Source of the DNA: DASSUW01 sp963792385
GTDB lineage: Bacteria > Actinomycetota > Thermoleophilia > Solirubrobacterales > Solirubrobacteraceae
Assembly (NCBI GenBank): GCA_963792385.1
Contig: CAWBVZ010000006.1
Location: 124,001 to 188,000, forward strand
Length of the DNA stretch: 64,000 bases
Reading direction: 5' to 3'
In this document: piece by piece, positions 8,542-18,713 of the stretch
Layout: every line of letters starts with the position of its first letter
How positions within the stretch are numbered: position 1 is the stretch's first letter
Translations under genes and position numbers: made by a program
The notes under the pieces: generated by a model
What the model saw: only the letters and a program-made list of their open reading frames with translations
Told to the model about the DNA's origin: nothing
The model's database searches: none

Positions 8542-9743
8542 CGCAGGCCACGCCCGCTGCCGAGGTGCTCGGCGGCGGGCAGCCCGCCCGCCGGCGGATC
8601 GGCATCGGTCTGATCGGCTTCGGTTGGCTCGGTCAGGCCCACAGCCGCTCGATGGCGCGGCTGCCGACGCTGTTCGGCGACCGCGAGTTCGACGCCGAGC
8701 TGGTGATCTGCGCGGACACCCTGCCGGCGCGGCTGGACGAGGCGGTCGCGGACTTCGGCTACGCCGAGGCGGCGGCCGACTGGCGGCGCGTGGTCGAGCA
8801 TCCGGGCGTCGACGTGGTCGTGATCACGGCACCGAACATGCTCCATCTGGAGCTGATCGAGGCCGCCGCCGCGGCCGGCAAGGACATCTTCTGCGAGAAG
8901 CCGGTCGGTGGCACGCCCGAGCAGACCGAGCGCGCCGCGGCCGCCGCGCACGCGGCCGGCGTGATCACCGGCGTCGGGTACAACTACCGCTGGGCGCCGC
9001 TCGTGCAGTACGCGGCGCAGCTGATCGCCGACGGCCACCTCGGCGAGATCACCAACTACCGCGGCCGCTTCTTCTCGATGTACGGCAGCGACCCGCTCGG
9101 CCCGCTGTCGTGGCGCTACCGGATCGACGAGGCCGGCCACGGCGCCTCGACCGACCTGCTCAGCCACGCGGTCGACCTCGGGACGATGCTGCTCGGCCCG
9201 ATCACGCGCGTGGTCGGCACCACCGAGACCTTCATCCGCGAGCGCCCCGTGTCCGCCTCCGGCACGCACTACGGGCGCGGCAGCGCGACCGACCCGACCG
9301 AGCCGGTCACGAACGAGGACTACGCCGGGATGCTGTGCGAGTTCGCCTCCGGCGCGCGCGGGACGTTCGAGGCCAGCCGCACGATCGTCGGGCCGGAGAG
9401 CCAGATGGCGTTCGACGTCTACGGCACGCGCGGCGCGCTGAGCTGGAACCTCGAGCGCATGAACGAGCTGCAGCTCTACCTCGCCGAGGATGCGCTGCAC
9501 ACCGGCTACCGCACGGTGTTCGGCGGCGAGCGCTTTCCCTACCACGGGCACTTCGTGCCCGGCAGCGCGAACGGGATCGGGTTCGAGGACCTCGTGGTGA
9601 TCGAGGACTTCGAGTTCCTGTCCTCCGTCACCGCGCGCCGGCCGCACCGGCCCGGGTTCGAGGATGCGCTGGCGTTCGTGCGCGTGCAGGCGGCGCTGCT
9701 GGAGTCGTGCCGGAGCGGGCGCTGGGAGGCCGTGGCGGGATGA
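8538..9743 (+). CDS. Gfo/Idh/MocA-family NAD(P)-dependent oxidoreductase
   Basis: A 401-aa dehydrogenase. An N-terminal extension of about 20 residues precedes the Rossmann motif GIGLIGFGWLGQAHSRS; the EKPVGG motif (Gfo/Idh/MocA signature lysine) follows, and the C-terminal substrate-binding sheet contains DLLSHAVDLG with the catalytic histidine. It is about 60 residues longer than IolG and only distantly similar to it. Within an inositol operon it could oxidise a second cyclitol such as scyllo-inositol, or a side-chain derivative (inference). It is translationally coupled to both the transporter ATPase and iolG. Confidence 0.85.
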   Translation: MTQATPAAEVLGGGQPARRRIGIGLIGFGWLGQAHSRSMARLPTLFGDREFDAELVICADTLPARLDEAVADFGYAEAAADWRRVVEHPGVDVVVITAPNMLHLELIEAAAAAGKDIFCEKPVGGTPEQTERAAAAAHAAGVITGVGYNYRWAPLVQYAAQLIADGHLGEITNYRGRFFSMYGSDPLGPLSWRYRIDEAGHGASTDLLSHAVDLGTMLLGPITRVVGTTETFIRERPVSASGTHYGRGSATDPTEPVTNEDYAGMLCEFASGARGTFEASRTIVGPESQMAFDVYGTRGALSWNLERMNELQLYLAEDALHTGYRTVFGGERFPYHGHFVPGSANGIGFEDLVVIEDFEFLSSVTARRPHRPGFEDALAFVRVQAALLESCRSGRWEAVAG

Positions 9744-10768
9744 CCGTGACGACGGCGACCGCAACAGTTCGCATCGGCGTGATCGGCGTCGGCCGGATCG
9801 GCCGGATGCACGCCGAGCTGCTCGCCCGCCGGATCCCCGGCACGTCGGTGCCGGCGATCTATGACGCGCACACGGAGACCGCCCGCAGCCTCGGCGAGGA
9901 GCTCGGCGTGCCGGTCGCGGTCTCGCTCGACGAGCTGCTCGCCGGCGACGCCGACGCGGTCGCGATCTGCACCACCACCGACACCCACGCCGACCTGATC
10001 GTCGCCGCCGCGCAGGCCGGCAAGGCGATCTTCTGTGAGAAGCCGGTGTCGCTCGACCTCGCCGAGCTCGACCGCGCGCTCGCCGCCGTCGCCGAGGCCG
10101 GCGTGCCGTTCCAGATCGGCTTCAACCGCCGCTTCGATCCGGCGCACCAGTCCGTGCACGACGCCGTCGTCGCGGGTGAGGTCGGAGACCCGCACCTGGT
10201 CCGGATCTCGAGCCGCGACCCGGCGCCGCCGTCGCTCGAGTACGTGCGCACGTCGGGCGGGATCTTCCTCGACATGACGATCCACGACTTCGACATGGCG
10301 CGCTACGTCGCCGGCTCGGAGGTCGTCGAGGTGTATGCGCGCGGCGCAGTGCGCGTCGATCCCGCGTTCGGCGAGGCCGGTGACGTGGACACCGCGCTGA
10401 TCACGCTCGTGCACTCCAGCGGCTGCCTGACGGCGATCGACAACTCGCGCCAGGCGGTCTACGGCTACGACCAGCGGGTCGAGGTGTTCGGGTCGCGCGG
10501 CATGGCGGCGTCCGAGAACCCGCTCGCGCATTCGGCGCTCGTGCGCACCGCGGCCGGCACGCGACTGGCGACGTTGCCGTACTTCTATCTTGAACGCTAC
10601 GTGCCGAGCTACGTCCGCGAGTGGGAGGCGTTCGCCGCCGCCCTCAAGGCCGGCCGGACGCCCCCGGTCACGATGGCCGACGCGCGTGCGCCGCTGGTGA
10701 TCGGCCTGGCCGCGTGGCGGTCGCTGCGCGAAGCGCGGCCGGTGCGGATCGAGGAGGTCGAAGCGTGA
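9740..10768 (+). CDS. iolG: Inositol 2-dehydrogenase IolG
   Basis: A 342-aa Gfo/Idh/MocA enzyme that oxidises myo-inositol to scyllo-inosose with NAD+, the first step of the pathway. Visible features are the Rossmann motif GVIGVGRIGRMHAE, CTTTDTHADL, FCEKPVSLDL and FQIGFNRRFDPAH. SGGIFLDMTIHDFDMARY carries the catalytic Asp/His pair seen in Bacillus IolG. Length and overall motif order fit IolG well. ATG at 9740 overlaps the stop of the preceding oxidoreductase and its own stop overlaps the GTG of the RmlD-like gene. Confidence 0.88.
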   Translation: MTVTTATATVRIGVIGVGRIGRMHAELLARRIPGTSVPAIYDAHTETARSLGEELGVPVAVSLDELLAGDADAVAICTTTDTHADLIVAAAQAGKAIFCEKPVSLDLAELDRALAAVAEAGVPFQIGFNRRFDPAHQSVHDAVVAGEVGDPHLVRISSRDPAPPSLEYVRTSGGIFLDMTIHDFDMARYVAGSEVVEVYARGAVRVDPAFGEAGDVDTALITLVHSSGCLTAIDNSRQAVYGYDQRVEVFGSRGMAASENPLAHSALVRTAAGTRLATLPYFYLERYVPSYVREWEAFAAALKAGRTPPVTMADARAPLVIGLAAWRSLREARPVRIEEVEA

Positions 10769-11649
10769 AGGTCTGGCTCACCGGAGGCAGCGGGTTCGTG
10801 GGCTCGCACCTGGTTCGCACTTTGTTGAGGGGACAGTCCCCTTCATACGAGGTTCATGCGCCGTCGCATGCCGACGTGGACGTGAGCGACGCCGACGCCG
10901 TGCGCCGCAGCGTCGCCGCGGACCGGCCGGACGCGATCGTGCACGCGGCGATCCTCAACGACTTCGATCGCCTCGAGCGCGAGGGCTGGAGCGCGTACGT
11001 CGGCGCGACGCGCAATGTGGTCGACGCCGCCAACGCCGTCGGCGCGCACGTCGTGCTGGTGTCGACCGACTGGGTGTTCGACGGCACACAGGGCGGCGCC
11101 ACCGAGGCCACGCCGCCGAATCCGATCAACCGCTACGGCATCCTGAAGGCGGCCAGCGAGCTCGTGGTGACCGAGCGAGCCGAGCGCGGCGCCGTCGCGC
11201 GGATCGCGGCCGTGCAGGGCTTCGCCGACGCGCCGCGCAGCCAGGACGCGGGCTTCGGCTACTTCGTCGCCGCGATCGTGCGCGCGCTGCGTGCGGGCGA
11301 GCGCTTCACGGTGTGGGAAGGCGCCGACATCAACATGGTCGCCACGCCGACGCTGGCGGACGACACCGGCGAGCTGATCGGCCGGATCATCGCCGGCGGC
11401 CACACCGGGATCTTCCACTGCTGCGGCGGCGAGTCCGTCGACCGGCGCACGCTCGCCGAGCGCACGGTGGCGGCGTTCGACCTCGACGGCGAGCTGCTCG
11501 AGTTCGGGCCGCCGCCCGCCCAGGCGTGGCCGGTTCCGTACGACACCAGCCTCGCCGCGACGGCGACCGCCGCCGCGCTCGGCGTCGAGCTCCCAGACCT
11601 GGACACGCAGCTGCAGAAGCTCGAGAGGAGCATGGCGTGCACGACCTGA
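10765..11649 (+). CDS. RmlD-like NAD(P)-dependent sugar reductase
   Basis: A 294-aa extended short-chain dehydrogenase of the dTDP-4-dehydrorhamnose reductase (RmlD) / sugar nucleotide-binding family. It has the GGSGFVGSHL nucleotide motif, STDWVFDG and the YGILKAASE catalytic Tyr-x3-Lys. It does not sit in a rhamnose cluster but between iolG and iolC, so a role on a cyclitol or sugar intermediate is more likely than dTDP-rhamnose synthesis (inference). The GTG start overlaps the iolG stop. Unusual point: codons 21-27 are formed by a copy of the REP palindrome AGGGGACAGTCCCCT, which adds a few residues (RGQSPSY) where relatives have a short ARGH-like turn. Confidence 0.75.
   Translation: MKVWLTGGSGFVGSHLVRTLLRGQSPSYEVHAPSHADVDVSDADAVRRSVAADRPDAIVHAAILNDFDRLEREGWSAYVGATRNVVDAANAVGAHVVLVSTDWVFDGTQGGATEATPPNPINRYGILKAASELVVTERAERGAVARIAAVQGFADAPRSQDAGFGYFVAAIVRALRAGERFTVWEGADINMVATPTLADDTGELIGRIIAGGHTGIFHCCGGESVDRRTLAERTVAAFDLDGELLEFGPPPAQAWPVPYDTSLAATATAAALGVELPDLDTQLQKLERSMACTT
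10828..10842. repeat. REP-like palindrome inside the RmlD-like gene
   Basis: AGGGGACAGTCCCCT, a perfect palindrome around a central A, embedded in frame in the coding sequence. With flanks it reads TTG-palindrome-TCA. It matches the three copies beside the RAYT transposase gene at 47.9 kb. Confidence 0.8.
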
Positions 11650-12565
11650 TCACCATGGGCCGGGTCGGGGTCGACCTGTACCCGGAGCAGATCGGCGTCT
11701 CGCTCGCCGAGGTACGCACGTTCGCGAAGTCACTCGGCGGGAGCGCGACCAACGTCGCGGTCGCCGCGTCACGGCTGGGCGCGCGCGCCGCGGTGATCAC
11801 GAAGGTCGGCGACGACCCGTTCGGCCCGTACGTGCGCAGCGCGCTGCGCGGCTTCGGCGTCGACGACCGCTGGGTCGGCACGCACCCGACGCTGCGGACG
11901 CCGGTCGTGTTCTGCGAGATCCACCCGCCGGACGACTTCCCGCTGCTGTTCTACCGCGAGCCACAGGCGCCGGACATGACGATCGAGCCCAGCGAGCTGG
12001 ATTTCGATGCGATCAAGACCGCGAAGGTGTTCTGGACGACCGGGACCGGGCTCTCGGCGGAGCCCAGCCGCGAGGCGACGCTGGCCGCGCTGGCCGCTCG
12101 CGAGGGCGGGATCACCGTGCACGACCTCGACCACCGGCCGATGTTCTGGCCCGACGAGTCCGAGGCGGGCCGGTGGGCGCGCGAGGCGCTGCGGCACGCG
12201 ACCGTGGCGGTGGGCAACCGCGACGAGGTAGCCGTCGCCGTCGACACGCGCGACCCGTACGAGGCGTCGGCGGCGCTGCTCGAGCTGGGCGTGAAGATCG
12301 CGATCGTCAAGCGCGGGCCCGAGGGCGTCCTCGCGCGCACGCGCGATGAGCTGGTGGAGGTCGAGCCGGTCCCGGTCGACGTCGTCTGCGGCCTCGGTGC
12401 GGGCGACGCCTTCGGCGGCGCGCTCGTGCACGGGCTGCTCCACAACTGGAGCCTCGAGCGCACGATCCGGCTGGCCAACGCGGCCGGCGCGTACGTCGCC
12501 GCGCGGCTCGCGTGCGCGGACGCGATGCCGACGCTCTCCGACATCGAACCCCAGGAGGTGCGGTC

Positions 12566-12569
<4 letters not shown>
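11637..12569 (+). CDS. iolC: 5-dehydro-2-deoxygluconokinase IolC (PfkB family)
   Basis: A 310-aa PfkB/ribokinase-family sugar kinase that phosphorylates 5-dehydro-2-deoxygluconate (DKG) to DKGP. The N-terminus HDLITMGRVGVDLYPEQIG is typical of IolC; the substrate-binding GGSATNVAVAASRLG and the C-terminal catalytic CGLGAGDAFGGALVHGL (general base Asp) are intact. It lacks the C-terminal aldolase-like extension found in some fused IolC proteins, and no separate DKGP aldolase (IolJ) is in the window. The GTG at 11637 is preferred over ATG 11655 because GAGAGGAG precedes it and it retains the conserved N-terminus. It overlaps the upstream gene by 13 bases. Confidence 0.88.
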
Positions 12570-14446
<1,877 letters not shown>

Positions 14447-14450
<4 letters not shown>

Positions 14451-15208
14451 GCCTCGTCGTGCGCGGGCCTGTGACGCCGGCGTCGGCCGGCTGGTCGTAC
14501 GTCGGCTTCGAGGCGCTGGCGCTGCACGCCGGCGAGCCGATCGCGCGCGAGACCGGCAGCGACGAGCTGTGCATCGTCGTGATCTCCGGCACCTGCACGG
14601 TGCGGTCGTCGGACGACGAGTGGCGCGACCTCGGCGGCCGGCCCGACCCGTTCTCCGGCATGCCGGACGCCGTGTACCTGCCGCCCCGTACGCGCTACGT
14701 GATCGAGGGCGACGCCGAGGTCGCGCTGTGCACCGCACCGGCGGGCGACGGCGCCACGGCGCGAGTGCTGCCCGGCTCCAACGTCCAGCCCGAGACGCGC
14801 GGGCACGGCGCGCACGAGCGCACGATCCACCCGATCCTGATGGGCGACCAGGAAGCCGATTCGCTGCTCGTGTGCGAGGTGCTGACCCCGGCCGGCCATT
14901 GGTCGAGCTACCCGCCGCACAAGCACGACCGCGACGCGATGCCCGACGAGTCGTTCCTCGAAGAGACCTACTACCACCGGATCCGCCCGGCGCAGGGCTT
15001 CGCGCTCCAGCGCGTCTACACCGGCGACGGAACGCTCGACGAGACGGTCACGGTGCGCGACGGCGACGTCGTGCTCGTGCCCCGCGGCTACCACACCGTC
15101 TCCGCCCCGCCCGGGTACGCGCTGTACTACTTGAACGTGATGGCCGGCCCGATCCGCGCCTGGGCCGTCGCCAACGATCCCGACCACGAATGGACCCTGG
15201 CCCCATGA
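14447..15208 (+). CDS. iolB: 5-deoxy-glucuronate isomerase IolB
   Basis: A 253-aa bicupin enzyme that isomerises 5-deoxy-glucuronate to 5-dehydro-2-deoxygluconate. The C-terminal cupin carries the metal-binding SSYPPHKHDRD motif followed by EETYYHRIRPAQGF and LVPRGYHTVSAPPGY, which are near-invariant in IolB. The N-terminal cupin (SDELCIVVISGTCTV) is also present. Length is normal. The GTG start overlaps the iolD stop (GTGA). Oddly, iolB is in the same frame as the first part of the broken iolD, so translation that missed the iolD frame change would read through out of frame and then into iolB. Confidence 0.9.
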
Positions 15209-16695
15209 CCGCCCCCACCGCCACCCGCCTGCTGGAGAACTACGTCGCCGGGCGCTGGACGCCCGCGACCTCGGCCGACGCGCTCGACGTTGTGAATCCG
15301 GCCACGAGCGAGGTGCTGGCGCGCGTGCCGCTCTCCTCCACCGGCGACCTCGACGCCGCCGTGCGCGCGGCGCGCGAGGCGCTGCCGGCGTGGCGCGCGG
15401 TGTCGGTGATCGGCCGCTCGCAGAAGCTGTTCGCGCTGCGCGAAGGGCTCGTCGCGCGGCGTGAGGAGCTGGCGCGGTCGGTGACGATGGAGATGGGCAA
15501 GACGATCGCCGACGCGCGCGCCGAAGTCGGCCGGATGATCGAGATGGTCGAGTGCGCGTGCGCGGTCCCGACGACGATGCAGGGACGCTCGCTCGAGGAC
15601 GTCTCGCGCAACGTCGACTGCGAGACGATCCGCCAGCCGGTCGGCGTGTGCGCCGCGATCGTGCCGTTCAACTTCCCGGCGATGGTCCCGTTCTGGTTCC
15701 TGCCGTTCGCGATCGCGTGCGGGAACACGTTCATCCTGAAGCCGTCCGAGCAGGTGCCGCTTACGCAGCAGATCGCGTTCGAGGTGCTGGACGGGCTCGA
15801 TCTCCCGCCCGGCGTCGTGAACCTCGTCAACGGCGGCCGCGAGGTCGTCGAGGGCATCCTCGAGCACCCGGGGATCGACGCCGTGTCGTTCGTCGGCTCG
15901 GCACCGGTGGCGAAGATCGTCTACGAGCGCGCTGCCGCGACCGGCAAGCGCGTGCAGGCGCTCGGCGGCGCGAAGAACCACATCGTCGTGATGCCGGACG
16001 CGGTGATCGACAAGACCGTCGGCGGCATCATCGGCTCGGCCTTCGGCGCGGCCGGCCAGCGCTGCATGGCGGGCTCGGTCGTGGTCACGGTCGGCGAGGC
16101 GCACGAGCGGCTGCTGCCGCCGCTGCGCGCGGCGACCGAGGCGCTGCGGCTGGGCGACGGGCTCGACGAGACGACCGAGGTCGGCCCCGTCGTGTCGCAG
16201 GCTGCGTGCGCGCGGATCCGCGGCTGGATCGACCGCGGCGTCGACGAGGGCGCCACGGTCGCGGTCGACGGCCGCGACGCCGGCGAGGGAGCGTTCGTCG
16301 GCCCGACGATCCTCGAGGACGTCACGCCCGACATGGCGGTCGTACAGGAGGAGATCTTCGGCCCGGTGCTCTCGATCGTGCACGTGGACACCCTCGATGA
16401 GGCGATCGGCGTCGTTAACCAGAGCCGGTTCGGGAACGGCACGTCGATCTTCACCGAGAACGGCGCGGCTGTCCGGCGCTACCGCCACGAGGTCGAGGCC
16501 GGGATGATCGGCGTCAACATCGGCGTCGCCGCGCCGGTCGCGTTCTTCCCCTTCTCGGGCTGGAAGGACTCGTTCCTCGGCGACCTCCACGCGCACGGCC
16601 CCGACGCCGTCGACTTCTTCACGCGCAAGAAGACCGTCACCACGCGCTACTTCTCCAGCGGCCAGGTGAGCGGCGCGTACTTCGTCGAACAGTGA
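15205..16695 (+). CDS. iolA: Methylmalonate/malonate-semialdehyde dehydrogenase (acylating) IolA/MmsA
   Basis: A 496-aa CoA-acylating aldehyde dehydrogenase that converts malonate semialdehyde, the end product of the inositol route, to acetyl-CoA and CO2. The family fingerprints are FNFPAMVPFWFLPFAIACGNTF early, the FVGSAPVAK NAD-binding segment, and the nucleophile in GAAGQRCMAGS. VGPVVSQAA and the C-terminal FFPFSGWKDSFLGDLHAHG complete the MmsA/IolA pattern. Length matches (about 490-500 aa). ATG at 15205 overlaps the iolB stop and it appears to be the last gene of the operon, followed by an inverted repeat. Confidence 0.92.
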   Translation: MTAPTATRLLENYVAGRWTPATSADALDVVNPATSEVLARVPLSSTGDLDAAVRAAREALPAWRAVSVIGRSQKLFALREGLVARREELARSVTMEMGKTIADARAEVGRMIEMVECACAVPTTMQGRSLEDVSRNVDCETIRQPVGVCAAIVPFNFPAMVPFWFLPFAIACGNTFILKPSEQVPLTQQIAFEVLDGLDLPPGVVNLVNGGREVVEGILEHPGIDAVSFVGSAPVAKIVYERAAATGKRVQALGGAKNHIVVMPDAVIDKTVGGIIGSAFGAAGQRCMAGSVVVTVGEAHERLLPPLRAATEALRLGDGLDETTEVGPVVSQAACARIRGWIDRGVDEGATVAVDGRDAGEGAFVGPTILEDVTPDMAVVQEEIFGPVLSIVHVDTLDEAIGVVNQSRFGNGTSIFTENGAAVRRYRHEVEAGMIGVNIGVAAPVAFFPFSGWKDSFLGDLHAHGPDAVDFFTRKKTVTTRYFSSGQVSGAYFVEQ

Positions 16696-16716
16696 AGCAA
16701 CGCTACTGAATACCCG

Positions 16717-16739
16717 TCAGAAGTCTGAATCGCTTCTGA
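16717..16739. terminator. Inverted repeat after iolA (possible terminator or operator)
   Basis: TCAGAAG at 16717-16723 and its complement CTTCTGA at 16733-16739 are separated by nine bases. It lies between iolA and the EamA gene. There is no T-run after it, so it may be a Rho-type or weak terminator, or an operator for the downstream gene. Confidence 0.3.
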
Positions 16740-16764
16740 TGGTCAGGCCCGGCAGGATCGGGCC

Positions 16765-17628
16765 ATGCCCTCCGCCGGTGCCTTCATCTGCCTCGCTTCC
16801 GCGGTCGCCTTCGGCACGATGGCCATCTTCGGCAAGCTCGCGTACGACGAGGGCGCGACGGTCGGCACGCTCCTGGCCGTCCGGTTCGTGCTCGCCGCCG
16901 CGCTGTTCTGGGTGCTGGTGGCCGGCACGGGCGCCGTACGCCACCTTCGGACGCTCTCGCGCCGCGACATCGGCATCGCGCTCGCGCTCGGTGGCGTCGC
17001 CTACAGCGCCCAGGCCGGCGCCTACTTCGCCGCGCTCGACCGGCTCGACGCGTCGCTGCTCTCCCTGCTCGTCTACACGTTCCCCGCGATCGTCGCGGTC
17101 GCTGCGATCGTGCTCGGCCGCGAGCGCGCGAACCGCCGCACGGCCGCGGCGCTGATGCTCGCCTCGGCCGGCCTGTTCCTCGTCCTCGCCGGGGCGGGTG
17201 CGGGAGCGCTCGATCCCGTGGGCGCGGTGCTCGGGGTCGCGACCGCGGTCATCTACAGCACCTACGTGCTCACCTCGGCGGGCGTCGCCGAGCGCGTCGG
17301 TCCGCTGCTGCTGGCCGCGCTGGTCTGCACCGGCGCGGCGACGACCCTGACGGTGGCCGGCGCCGCCGGTGGCTACATGCAGCTCGGCAGCGTGAGCGTG
17401 ACCGGCTTCGGATGGATCGCGGGCCTCGCGGTCGTCTCGACGGTCGGTGCCCTCAGCCTGTTCTTCGCCGGTCTGAAGCGCGTCGGCCCAACGAGCGCCT
17501 CGATCCTCTCGACGGCCGAGCCGCTGACTACGGTCCTGCTGGCATGCCTCGCGTTCGGCGAGTCGCTCGGCCCTCTGCAGCTCGCCGGTGGGGCGCTCGT
17601 CGTCGGCGGCGTACTCGTGAAACTCTGA
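16765..17628 (+). CDS. EamA/DMT-family transporter
   Basis: A 287-aa membrane protein with ten predicted transmembrane helices arranged as two EamA repeats, the architecture of drug/metabolite transporters such as RhaT and YdcZ relatives. The first repeat begins ASAVAFGTMAIFGKLAY and the second repeat ends with the conserved STAEPLTTVLLACLAFGESL (the EP motif near the last helices). It would export or exchange small metabolites across the cytoplasmic membrane; the substrate cannot be predicted. It is transcribed in the same direction as the iol operon but separated by about 70 bases and an inverted repeat. Confidence 0.85.
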   Translation: MPSAGAFICLASAVAFGTMAIFGKLAYDEGATVGTLLAVRFVLAAALFWVLVAGTGAVRHLRTLSRRDIGIALALGGVAYSAQAGAYFAALDRLDASLLSLLVYTFPAIVAVAAIVLGRERANRRTAAALMLASAGLFLVLAGAGAGALDPVGAVLGVATAVIYSTYVLTSAGVAERVGPLLLAALVCTGAATTLTVAGAAGGYMQLGSVSVTGFGWIAGLAVVSTVGALSLFFAGLKRVGPTSASILSTAEPLTTVLLACLAFGESLGPLQLAGGALVVGGVLVKL

Positions 17629-17640
17629 ATGGAGGCGGCG

Positions 17641-18561
17641 ATGACGATGTCCGATCTGACAGGGAAGGTGGCGCTCGTGACGGGCGCGACGCGCGGCGCC
17701 GGGCGCGGCACGGCCGTCTCGCTGGGCGAGGCGGGCGCGACCGTCTACTGCACCGGTCGCAGCACGCGCCGGCGGCGTTCGGAGTACGGCCGGCCGGAGA
17801 CGATCGAGGAGACCGCGGAGCTCGTCGACGCCGCCGGCGGCACGGGCATCGCCGTCGAGGTCGACCACCTGCAGCCGGCGCAGGTCGAGGCGCTCGTGCA
17901 GCGCATCGACGCCGAGCAGGGCCGCCTCGACGTGCTCGTCAACGACATCTGGGGCGGCGAGAAGCTGGCCGACTGGAACACGCCGCTGTGGGAGCAGAAC
18001 CTCGACGACGGTCTGCGACTGCTGCGCCTGGCGATCGACACGCATCTGATCACCAGCCACTTCGCGCTCGCCTTGCTGATCCGCCGGCCGGGCGGCCTGG
18101 TGGTCGAGATGACCGACGGCACGCAGGAGTACAACGCGGTCAACTACCGGCTCTCGGCGTTCTACGACCTCGCCAAGACTGCCGTGATCCGGCTCGCGTT
18201 CGCGCAGGCCAAGGAGCTCGAGCCGCACGGCTGCACCGCCGTCGCGCTCACGCCGGGCTGGATGCGCTCGGAGATGATGCTCGACATCTACGGGGTCACC
18301 GAGGACACCTGGCGTGACGCGACCGTCGGGAGCCCGCACTTCGTCGCGATCTCCGAGAGCCCGCGGTTCGTCGGCCGCGCCGTCGCCGCGCTCGCCGCCG
18401 ACCCGGACCTCGCGCGCCGCAACGGCGGCTCGTTCTCCTCCGGCGGCCTCGCGCGCGAGTACGGGTTCACCGACCTCGACGGCTCCCAGCCCGACTGCTG
18501 GCGCTACATGGTCGAGGTCCAGGACCCCGGGCTCCCGCCGGACGCGACCGGCTACCGCTGA
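17641..18561 (+). CDS. SDR-family oxidoreductase
   Basis: A 306-aa classical short-chain dehydrogenase. TGATRGAGRGTAVSLGEAGA is the NAD(P)-binding TGxxxGxG region, with a basic GRSTRRRR stretch that suggests NADP(H). The usual NNAG is replaced by VNDIWGG, and the active-site Tyr is in SAFYDLAKTAVIRLA (YxxxK). The C-terminus after residue 240 is longer than in typical 250-aa SDRs. GGAGG at 17631-17635 sits five bases before the ATG at 17641, favouring that start over 17629. It follows the EamA gene by 12 bases and may be co-transcribed with it. Confidence 0.85.
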   Translation: MTMSDLTGKVALVTGATRGAGRGTAVSLGEAGATVYCTGRSTRRRRSEYGRPETIEETAELVDAAGGTGIAVEVDHLQPAQVEALVQRIDAEQGRLDVLVNDIWGGEKLADWNTPLWEQNLDDGLRLLRLAIDTHLITSHFALALLIRRPGGLVVEMTDGTQEYNAVNYRLSAFYDLAKTAVIRLAFAQAKELEPHGCTAVALTPGWMRSEMMLDIYGVTEDTWRDATVGSPHFVAISESPRFVGRAVAALAADPDLARRNGGSFSSGGLAREYGFTDLDGSQPDCWRYMVEVQDPGLPPDATGYR

Positions 18562-18590
18562 GGCTGCAGCCAAACCGCAAGCTCGCTGCA

Positions 18591-18706
18591 AGGAGCGTCG
18601 TCGACGCTGGCGGAAAACCGACGCGCAGGCGTCGGTCTGCCGCCCTGGCGGCAAAGGTACGGATACGCGACCTTTCCCGGATCGACGACCTCCCCGTAGG
18701 GAAAGG
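18591..18706 (+). promoter_or_regulatory. Structured 5' leader with competing hairpins (candidate riboswitch or RNA switch)
   Basis: Upstream of the secreted-protein gene several stems can be drawn: GCGTC/GACGC near 18596-18607, a long hairpin GGCGG-AAAA-CCGACG...CGTCGG-TCTG-CCGCC (about 18609-18644), and TGCCGCC/GGCGGCA. Next comes AAAGGT (18653-18658), which pairs with ACCTTT (18670-18675). The same bases CCTTTCCC (18671-18678) can instead pair perfectly with GGGAAAGG (18699-18706), which contains the ribosome-binding site of the ATG at 18714. Mutually exclusive stems that hide or free the SD are the usual layout of a translational switch. No known riboswitch consensus was recognised. Confidence 0.4.
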
Positions 18707-18713
18707 ACTCCGC

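Noticed and set aside
18591..18713. Assignment of the leader to a named riboswitch (c-di-GMP-I, c-di-AMP ydaO, ZTP)
   Set aside because: The conserved bases of these classes, for example GACGCAAAGCC for c-di-GMP-I, are not present. Only the switch-like layout is reported.
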